This document shows, one piece after another, positions 5,143 through 11,135 of a stretch of DNA of 11,135 nt; the stretch's first letter is position 1, and every line of letters starts with the position of its first letter. This stretch comes from an uncultured Clostridia bacterium (lineage in GTDB: Bacteria > Bacillota > Clostridia > Christensenellales > Borkfalkiaceae). Below the pieces are notes generated by a model. It made no database searches and was not told the DNA's origin. It saw only the letters and a list, made by a program, of their open reading frames with translations. The stretch covers positions 1 through 11,135 of the forward strand of contig CAMAHZ010000029.1 of NCBI GenBank assembly GCA_945834965.1, read 5' to 3'. Position numbers and translations under genes: made by a program.

Positions 5143-7982
5143 CTGTAACCGACCTTCCAGAGTTCGTCGATAGGACCCATATTGTAGGATGCCGCATTGC
5201 CTATGCGCATAGTGGAATCGTCTAAGACGGACGCGTTGTATACGCAGAGCTCGTTACGCTGATAGGTGGGGAATTCTACTGCAAGTTCCATAATAAGGTC
5301 AAGGCAGCAGAGCTTGTCTAAGATATCCTGGAACTCTGCAGAGCCTTCTTCTGCCTGAGAGAGCTTCTTGTTGGTAGTGCTTCTGCCGTAGGTTGCCTTA
5401 CGTTCGTTCTGGTTGAGCTGTTCTCTGCCCTGTTCGATTCTTTCGGTGAGCTCGGTAGCAATCTTATATTCGTAGCCGAGATTATAAGTGTCGCTGCCGC
5501 CGTCCATTTCGATACCCTGCTTATACCAGTTCTTGGTAGAAGATGCGTTGGAATACATCGAGTAAATCTGGTAAGGGTCGGGGTCGATAGATGACGACCA
5601 AGCTGCCGCCCATACTTCCAAGTCGCCCGTGGTGAGCTTTTGGAGTGCGAGTGCGCTGTGTTCTACGTTAATCTTGAAGCCGCATCTTTCTAAGAACTGC
5701 TTTGCGGCAATGAACATATTATACGAAGGGTGGTCGGTGCTTTCGCCTGCGATGGTAAACGTAAGCTCAAGCTGTGCGCCGCTGTAGTCGGTTATCTTGC
5801 CGCTGCCTTCGTCGTAGGAATAGGTGCCGGACTTGCCGACGAGCTCTCTTATAAACTCTTCTTCGCTCTTACCGTTAAGCACTTCCGTAGTCATTTCGTA
5901 GTACCTTGAAGGTGCGGGATTGCTGCTTGAGATGTTATCAGGATTTTCAGGCGAAGCCCAGCTCGTAATAGACATAGGTCTGTTGATAAGGCTTACGAGT
6001 TCCTGACCGTAATATTCGGTGATAGAGCTGGTGTCTAACGCGTACATTATAGCCTGTCTTACGTATACGCTACGCAACTTTTCGCTCTTAGGGTTGATGC
6101 CGACGTAACCGTAACCGCCCGTCTGGTAGGTAGTCTGCTTTAAGTTGCCCGTGTTGACTTCCTTCTGGTTTGCCGCCTTTGCAATGGGCGTACCGTAGTC
6201 GATTTCGCCTGCCTTTAACGCAGATACGATTTTATCGTCGGACATTTCCTTATAGGTTACGTACTTAATCTTAGCGTTGTCTACGCCCGAACCTAAGGTC
6301 GTAAAGTTTTCGTTTCTCTCGTAATAAGCAATCTTATTATAGTGGAAGTTAGAACCCGTAACCTGTTCGCCGTTCATCTTATAGCTGCACGCCTTGTAGG
6401 GGCCTGCGCCTACGGGAAGGTTGGTCTTATCGGACGCTGCGAGTACGTTGTTCATAAAGTTGGAATTCTTGTACTCTACGCCGAAGTTGCTTGCGGTATT
6501 GTTGTAGATTTTACCTGCGTTATAGTCTGCCATAGCCGCCGCGGTGTGAGCTGAGTCGGAATAATAGTGCATAGGCACGATTGCAAGCGAGAAGTTCCAC
6601 TTTGCCTTAGGGTCTACGCCGTTAATCATAATCTTTAAGATATCGTGCTCTTCGCCTAAGTCCTTGCCGTTGAAGGTTGAAGCCTTGCTTACGGTGATAC
6701 CGCTTATGCTCTTTACGGTAAGCTCGCCTTCGGAAACGCTGCTAGACCTTTCGTCCTTTACGAATTCGTCGAACGCCTTACCTGCGGTTGCGCAGTACTG
6801 AAGGATATAGGATATGCCCGTACCAACTTGATTTTCTGAAGTGCCTACGCGGTTTTCGTATACGTAGTTAATTGCGTATTCGCCCTGAAGCTTTAACTTT
6901 GCGTCGTCGTAGGTGTAGCCCGTATTTGCCGCTAAGAATGCCTGAATAGCCTGCTCGGTAACGCCTTCGTTGATTTCGTCGGTAAGGTTCTGACCAAGGG
7001 TGTTTACTTCGTAACCGCTCTCGTCAGGGTTGATAGTAAGCGCCGCACTCTTAGGGAATTCGGGGTCGAAATCGGTGAGATACTTTTCGCCGTCGTCCCT
7101 TTCACCGTTGCCGTTTACGTCGTAGAACCTATCTGCAAGGTTGTTGTTTGCGTTGTAGTAGGACTGCTTGTTTACAAGCGCTTCCGCAAAGTAGAATGCC
7201 TGCCATGCAGTAGTGAAACGGTAGTCCTTATAGGTGTCTTCCCAACTTGTGGAAAGGTTGTTCCAGTCGGTTTCAAGTTCCTGCTTGTACAGCGTTTTTA
7301 CCGTTGCAAGGTCCTTTTTCATCTGGTCGGTAGGCGTGCCGCCTTCGTCGCACCACTTGATAAGGTCTGCCATTCTCTGGTTAGCCTTTGCGTAGTACTC
7401 GGTCAAGTCTTCACTGCTGCCTTCTTCAGCGTTGGGGTCCTGCTGACGGTATGCCTGTAAGCCCTGAATTTTGGTTGAGTAGATGGTCGAAGAACCCGAA
7501 TACAGGGGGTCGAGATAGACGTATAAGTTGAAGAGTACGTCCATAACCGTCAAATCGGTTCCGTCTGAGAACTTAATTCCGTTTTTAATGACGAATTCGT
7601 ACGAAGTACTGCCGTTTACAGAGCTGTTGCCCGTAATATTCTTGCCGTCGCCCGTACCGATTTGGGCGGTACCTGCCACGTCGGAATAATAGGTTTCCTT
7701 ATAGTCCAAAGCTACGGTGGGGTAATTTTCACCGTAAGCAAGCTGACCGTTAGCGTCCGCCGTCATAAGCGACGCCTGAGTTAAGTTTGCAATAGCGCCG
7801 TCGTTTGCCGAAGTGTAGAACAACGGGTTGAAGTTGTTATCTACTGAACCGATTGCCAACTTTAAAGGTGACGTTTCGCTGTCACGATGGGCAGATTCGA
7901 CGCCGCCGCAACCGACTAAACCCGTCATTGCGAACGATGCGCATACGCCTGCACATACAAGTCCTTTTATTATCTTTTTCAC
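5136..7982 (-). CDS. oppA: Oversized OppA-type peptide ABC transporter substrate-binding lipoprotein (SBP family 5)
   Basis: This is the extracytoplasmic binding protein that delivers substrate to OppBC. The signal peptide ends in a good lipobox, LVGC, with C25 as the lipidated residue. SBP_5 landmarks are clear: 'FVIKNGIKFSDGTDLTVMDVLFNLYVYLDP' in pieces at residues 130-159, 'LPVGAGPYK' at 522-530, 'ALKAGEIDYG' at 588-597, 'GYVGINP' and 'VRQAIMYALD' at 625-650, and 'WSSSIDPDPYQIYSMYSN' at 795-812. At 948 residues it is far longer than the roughly 540 of E. coli OppA. Most of the excess is an insertion at about residues 180-420, between 'KIQGLQAY' and 'ISGITV', carrying an EF-hand-like loop at 288-299. 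The start is GTG, chosen because AGGAGG lies 6 nt upstream and the signal peptide begins there. Family membership predicts peptides as ligand, but SBP_5 members also bind nickel, haem or sugars, so specificity is inferred from the OppBCDF context. Confidence 0.93.
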   Translation of the reverse strand: MKKIIKGLVCAGVCASFAMTGLVGCGGVESAHRDSETSPLKLAIGSVDNNFNPLFYTSANDGAIANLTQASLMTADANGQLAYGENYPTVALDYKETYYSDVAGTAQIGTGDGKNITGNSSVNGSTSYEFVIKNGIKFSDGTDLTVMDVLFNLYVYLDPLYSGSSTIYSTKIQGLQAYRQQDPNAEEGSSEDLTEYYAKANQRMADLIKWCDEGGTPTDQMKKDLATVKTLYKQELETDWNNLSTSWEDTYKDYRFTTAWQAFYFAEALVNKQSYYNANNNLADRFYDVNGNGERDDGEKYLTDFDPEFPKSAALTINPDESGYEVNTLGQNLTDEINEGVTEQAIQAFLAANTGYTYDDAKLKLQGEYAINYVYENRVGTSENQVGTGISYILQYCATAGKAFDEFVKDERSSSVSEGELTVKSISGITVSKASTFNGKDLGEEHDILKIMINGVDPKAKWNFSLAIVPMHYYSDSAHTAAAMADYNAGKIYNNTASNFGVEYKNSNFMNNVLAASDKTNLPVGAGPYKACSYKMNGEQVTGSNFHYNKIAYYERNENFTTLGSGVDNAKIKYVTYKEMSDDKIVSALKAGEIDYGTPIAKAANQKEVNTGNLKQTTYQTGGYGYVGINPKSEKLRSVYVRQAIMYALDTSSITEYYGQELVSLINRPMSITSWASPENPDNISSSNPAPSRYYEMTTEVLNGKSEEEFIRELVGKSGTYSYDEGSGKITDYSGAQLELTFTIAGESTDHPSYNMFIAAKQFLERCGFKINVEHSALALQKLTTGDLEVWAAAWSSSIDPDPYQIYSMYSNASSTKNWYKQGIEMDGGSDTYNLGYEYKIATELTERIEQGREQLNQNERKATYGRSTTNKKLSQAEEGSAEFQDILDKLCCLDLIMELAVEFPTYQRNELCVYNASVLDDSTMRIGNAASYNMGPIDELWKVGYRK
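7086..7121 (-). other. EF-hand-like calcium-loop motif inside the OppA insertion
   Basis: Residues 288-299 read DVNGNGERDDGE. D288, N290 and N292 occupy loop positions 1, 3 and 5, G293 position 6, and E299 position 12, as in canonical EF-hand or dockerin-type calcium loops. Position 8 is Arg instead of the usual hydrophobic residue, and only one copy is present, so calcium binding is plausible but not assured. Confidence 0.5.
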
Positions 7983-8003
7983 AATTAACCTCCTGAAAAT
8001 TGT
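7981..8003 (-). promoter_or_regulatory. oppA ribosome-binding site in the loop of a small AT-rich hairpin
   Basis: A perfect AGGAGG (7989-7994) lies 6 nt before the GTG start of oppA and fixes that start. ACAATT and AATTGT (7998-8003 and 7981-7986) flank it and could pair into a weak 6-bp stem with the Shine-Dalgarno sequence in an 11-nt loop. The hairpin is too AT-rich to be convincing as a switch by itself. Confidence 0.55.
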
Positions 8004-8006
8004 TGA

Positions 8007-9392
8007 TTATTTCGTTATAGTGAGTGTATTAGTACCTTCAAGCTTAACGCCGTACGCCGAGACGAAATCAGCGTCCGTACCCTTTCCGCCGAAGAGCCAC
8101 GAAGCTGTGCTGCCGCCCTGTGCGTTGCTTATCGTACCGGGCAGCTTTACCGAAGCGGTTACGCCGTCTATCGTAAGATTGCTTAGCACCGCACCCGTTT
8201 CTACCGAGCTGCAGATTGCGTAGAAGGTCATATTGCCGTTGCCCTTGACTGAAATTTCGATATTCTTAAGCGTAAGGTTGCGGATACTTGCCGTCGAATA
8301 GATTGCGCCGAATACGGGGGCAATGGTCGAACCGTTGCTTACCGTAAAGCTGTTGGGTGCAAACTTTAAGTTGGATAATGTGTGTCCGTTGCCTTCGATT
8401 TTCGCCCTGACGCCCTTGGTTATACCAAAGTCGGCTACCGAAGAGCAGTCTACGTCTTCTAACAAGTAGTAGGCGTTAGCCGCCGAATTCAACCCCGAGA
8501 ACATCTCCTTAATCTTGCTGGCGTTGTTGCGGATGATTGTCCATTTTCCGGTGATAAACTTAGACCAAACGACTATTTCCGCCTGACCTTCGTAATCTTC
8601 CCTGTTATAGTCGGATACGAACGTAGTGCAATTCTCGTCGGCATAGTTGGCAACGAACGTCATATCGTTGAAGGCTATGCTTATCGTCTGACCGGGGTTT
8701 GCTGTTGCATTCTTACCAAACGCCGTCGTATAAATAGTGTCTCCGGGGCGATAGGTCTTATTTTCGGATACGTACTCGCCGGAATCAGCCGCAAGCTTGA
8801 ACACGAATTTTAAAGCAGGCTTCCAGGTTGCGCACACGATAAGCTCTTCCTTTGCGCCTAAAATCCGAGTGGAATCCACAACCGTTTCGGAAGGAACTAT
8901 CTTCACGTACTTTTCTAATATGTCCTTATCCGAACCTTCGATATAGAAAAGCGGTCTGTCTTCCGTACTGTCGGTTACGGGCGTACCGTCCGCCTTAAGC
9001 TTGGGATACGCAGGCACCGTCACGCTTTCGTCTGAAGCATTTTTATAGGTGTAGGTGTACATTATTTCGCCTGCGTGTTCGCCGCTTTCATACTTAGCGG
9101 GCAAACGCCAACCCGTAAAATCGTAGCCGCTATTTGCAACGTCTATGCCGTCCGTCTCTTCGGTCACGTCGAAAAAGGGTACGTTTTCGGTTTTGTAGTA
9201 CAGCTCTCTTACTACGATAGAAGTGTTGCTGTTGAAACAGCCGCCGTTTGCGTAGTAGGTCACGTGCCCGCCCTTATAGGTGGCAAGCACTTCTTCCCTG
9301 CCGGGCTGACCTATCGAACAGCCGACTGCACAACACGCTGCCGCTATCGAGCCGAGTAAGATTGCTAAAAACAACTTAAGTCTTTTAGTCAT
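8007..9392 (-). CDS. Predicted surface lipoprotein with InlB B-repeat-like and GLUG/beta-helix-like regions
   Basis: This protein of 461 residues begins with a lipoprotein signal peptide: basic MTKRLK, a hydrophobic core, then AVG-C with the lipidated cysteine most likely C25. C20 or C21 are weaker alternatives. Residues about 43-96 match the InlB B-repeat/Flg_new pattern ('VTYYANGG' ... 'SGYDFTGW'). A degenerate second copy may lie near residues 195-260. Residues about 305-461 contain 'YYLLEDVDCSS', 'IEGNGHTLSNLKF', 'IRNLTLKNIEI' and 'LSNLTIDGV', which resemble GLUG or right-handed beta-helix rungs. These folds usually act as adhesins or binding scaffolds; no catalytic residues are recognisable. 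The ATG start lies within ATGACTAA, overlapping the stop of the upstream LRR gene by 8 bp, which suggests translational coupling. The stop is 24 bp before oppA. Function is unassigned; it is probably an outer-leaflet lipoprotein displayed with OppA. Confidence 0.85.
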   Translation of the reverse strand: MTKRLKLFLAILLGSIAAACCAVGCSIGQPGREEVLATYKGGHVTYYANGGCFNSNTSIVVRELYYKTENVPFFDVTEETDGIDVANSGYDFTGWRLPAKYESGEHAGEIMYTYTYKNASDESVTVPAYPKLKADGTPVTDSTEDRPLFYIEGSDKDILEKYVKIVPSETVVDSTRILGAKEELIVCATWKPALKFVFKLAADSGEYVSENKTYRPGDTIYTTAFGKNATANPGQTISIAFNDMTFVANYADENCTTFVSDYNREDYEGQAEIVVWSKFITGKWTIIRNNASKIKEMFSGLNSAANAYYLLEDVDCSSVADFGITKGVRAKIEGNGHTLSNLKFAPNSFTVSNGSTIAPVFGAIYSTASIRNLTLKNIEISVKGNGNMTFYAICSSVETGAVLSNLTIDGVTASVKLPGTISNAQGGSTASWLFGGKGTDADFVSAYGVKLEGTNTLTITK

Positions 9393-11135
9393 CGTTTTTT
9401 CCTTCGTCCGTTAATTCGGGTTCGCTATCTTCCGTTACCGAATTAAGCGACTTTGCCTTTGACTTTTTTACAAATATTATCGTTACGGTTACTGCCGCAA
9501 TCGCTAACGCCGCGCCTACCGCTATTACGATTATCGCCCAAGCGGGGAACTCGCTTGCGGCGCCGTCTGCAGGTGCGTCTTCGGTTACCTTTAAGCCGCG
9601 CACGGACAGCCTTGCGCCTTCGTATGCGCCGACGCCCGAAAGCTCTACCATGTTATCGGTAGCCCTTAAGGGTCTGTTATAGTTAGACGACAAGGTGAAG
9701 TTGCCGACGGCGTCGATAATCTCTTCGGAATAATCGTCGTAGGTTACCTTGACCTTAAGCCCGTCCAACTTGAACGTATCGCCGATTCTATACACGGTCT
9801 TATATTCCGAACTCGTAACTATTGCACAAGTGCTTACCTTGACCACTATTCCAAACGCCGCCTTGACGGGTTTTAACGCCGTCTCGATATCCGTAAGCTT
9901 GGTCAAAAGCTCGGCATTAATCATTGCGCTCTGCGTTGCGGTAAGCTTATTCTTATAAGCGTGCGCTTCCTTGACCGTTGCAGAGAACGCTTCGACTTCC
10001 GCCTTGGTCTTGTTGGCGGTGTTCCATGCGCCCACTTCGGACGCTTCGGGCATACCTTCCAACATAGCTATAAGCGTGCGGGTGTCGTCCTCTAACATTT
10101 CGGCGAGCTTTACGCTTGAACCGAAGTAGTAAGAATATATAAAGTTGTCGTAGCCCTTGCCGTTTTCGGGATATTTAATTACAAGCTCGTTAGCGTTAGC
10201 CTTGTAAGCCATATCGCCGGGATAGTGGGGAACGTTGTCCATCATATATCCTAAGAAATTCATATAGAAGAACGAATTTCTTGAATAGTCGTCGACGATA
10301 GGTCTTGCGGCAATACCGCCGACCGTTACAAGGTCTTCCAAAAGTACGGGTGCGTTTATGCTGTGGAACTCGTACGTAGTAATGCCTGCGCCGAAGAACG
10401 CGCCGTGACCGACCGTTTTGAGCGTGTAGGGGAATACTACCTTTTTAACTCTGCTTGAAAGGATTGAACCGAACGCAAACTTACCTATAGAAATCGTGTT
10501 GTCGATAACCGTATAGGTTAAAGTGCCGTCTGCTTCCGCCGTTGCCTTTCTGTTGTCGGGATATGCAACGAGCGAATATCTGTTGTCCGCGTCGTTGTCC
10601 TTTTTGCCGCCGACGTATTCGTAGAGAACGCCGTCTTCCGCAAAGTAAACGGTATTCTTTTCATCTACGGTGTAGCCCGTAAAGCAAGGCACTACGCTGC
10701 CGCCTATGGTTGCCTTACCGCTGAACGCCGAATAACCGATAAAAGTACACTTTTCGGGAATTGCAACCGTAGTGAGATTGCTGCCTGCAAACGCTTCGAC
10801 ACCGATACTTTCAAGTGCGGACGAGAAGGTGACTTCCGTCAAGTATGCGTTTTTAATGAAGGCACACTCTTCGATTAACTTAGCCGCTGCAAGATTAAGC
10901 TTTACGAAAGCCGCTTCCGCAAATGCGTTCTTTCCGAAGTCGGTTACCTTATCTATACCCGTAACGGTCTTTAACGAGCTGCAACCTGCAAACGCTTCGT
11001 CACCTACTACGGTTACGTTGTTTAAGCCGATTTCTTCAAGCTTGTCACAGAAAGCAAATACGCCCTTTTCAAGCTTGGTTATCTTTTCTCCGAGCGTTAC
11101 GCTTGCCAAACTGCTCTGCACCTTTTTGCCGGCGC
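9385..11135 (-). CDS. BspA-like leucine-rich-repeat surface protein with C-terminal membrane anchor (5' end outside window)
   Basis: The reading frame is open to the window edge, so this is the C-terminal 583 residues of a longer protein. The GTG at 11121, used here as residue 1, is probably an internal valine. Residues 1-260 hold LRR_5/BspA-type repeats with the pattern F-x2-C-x2-L followed by beta strand and 'IG-x-x-AF'. They include the family's typical 'dGVLY ... LVAYPDN' hairpin near residues 164-190. Residues about 335-416 are helical and resemble FIVAR repeats ('AYKNKLTATQSAMI'). Residues about 436-510 fit a Big_3-like Ig domain ('YRIGDTFKLDGLKVKVTYDD'). Residues 528-551 are one hydrophobic span (9469-9540), followed by a KK stop-transfer signal and an acidic 25-residue tail. 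This implies an extracellular body anchored in the membrane, with no LPXTG sortase signal. LRR_5 proteins often bind host or polymeric ligands, but the ligand here is unknown. The stop overlaps the next gene by 8 bp. Confidence 0.88.
   Translation of the reverse strand, partial: AGKKVQSSLASVTLGEKITKLEKGVFAFCDKLEEIGLNNVTVVGDEAFAGCSSLKTVTGIDKVTDFGKNAFAEAAFVKLNLAAAKLIEECAFIKNAYLTEVTFSSALESIGVEAFAGSNLTTVAIPEKCTFIGYSAFSGKATIGGSVVPCFTGYTVDEKNTVYFAEDGVLYEYVGGKKDNDADNRYSLVAYPDNRKATAEADGTLTYTVIDNTISIGKFAFGSILSSRVKKVVFPYTLKTVGHGAFFGAGITTYEFHSINAPVLLEDLVTVGGIAARPIVDDYSRNSFFYMNFLGYMMDNVPHYPGDMAYKANANELVIKYPENGKGYDNFIYSYYFGSSVKLAEMLEDDTRTLIAMLEGMPEASEVGAWNTANKTKAEVEAFSATVKEAHAYKNKLTATQSAMINAELLTKLTDIETALKPVKAAFGIVVKVSTCAIVTSSEYKTVYRIGDTFKLDGLKVKVTYDDYSEEIIDAVGNFTLSSNYNRPLRATDNMVELSGVGAYEGARLSVRGLKVTEDAPADGAASEFPAWAIIVIAVGAALAIAAVTVTIIFVKKSKAKSLNSVTEDSEPELTDEGKNDD

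Noticed and set aside
7086..7121. Dockerin domain in OppA
   Set aside because: Dockerins have two calcium loops with linked helices; only one loop is present.
7828..8223. 131-aa open frame on the plus strand across the oppA start
   Set aside because: It is antisense to the OppA signal peptide and the lipoprotein end, with no recognisable domain and no neighbours on that strand.
9385..11121. GTG at 11121 as the true start of the LRR protein
   Set aside because: The frame continues open to the window edge, there is no signal peptide, and the sequence begins inside an LRR repeat, so the gene must start upstream.

Overview
All recognisable genes in this 11.1 kb window lie on the minus strand and read from right to left as one tightly packed series. 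The content points to a Gram-positive gut-type anaerobe of the Clostridia. It shows BspA-like leucine-rich-repeat and Big_3-like surface modules, an InlB/Flg_new-like lipoprotein, strong AGGAGG-type ribosome sites and a GTG start. There is no tRNA, rRNA, IS element or CRISPR array from which to place it more precisely, so the taxonomic call is an inference.

Layout in the direction of transcription: (1) 11135-9385, the C-terminal part of a large surface protein (LRR_5 repeats, a FIVAR-like helical stretch, a Big_3-like Ig fold, a C-terminal membrane anchor); its start is beyond the window. (2) 9392-8007, a lipoprotein with an InlB B-repeat-like module and GLUG-like beta-helix repeats, overlapping gene 1 by 8 bp. 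(3) 7982-5136, an exceptionally large (948 aa) OppA-type solute-binding lipoprotein, 24 bp after gene 2. (4) A 128-bp gap (5135-5008) dominated by a nested inverted repeat. (5) 5007-271, the rest of a complete peptide-type ABC importer: permeases OppB and OppC, then ATPases OppD and OppF, with short gaps or overlaps. (6) 278-27, an 83-aa single-pass membrane protein overlapping oppF by 8 bp.

The core reading is a peptide-uptake operon: lipid-anchored OppA captures substrate, OppB/OppC form the channel and OppD/OppF drive it. What makes it unusual is what is attached. Two predicted cell-surface proteins sit upstream with no room for an ordinary promoter between them and oppA. OppA carries about 245 extra residues with an EF-hand-like loop. 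OppC has an acidic repetitive cytoplasmic tail, OppD a basic N-terminal tail and an internal insertion, and OppF a charged C-terminal tail. The last gene is a small unrecognised membrane protein with a very basic cytoplasmic side. A plausible but unproven model is a specialised surface-capture-plus-import machine for peptides or protein fragments.

The only non-coding stretches are the 128-bp oppA-oppB gap, the 66-bp oppC-oppD gap, three very short gaps and the first 26 bases. No stretch over 300 bases lacks a gene.
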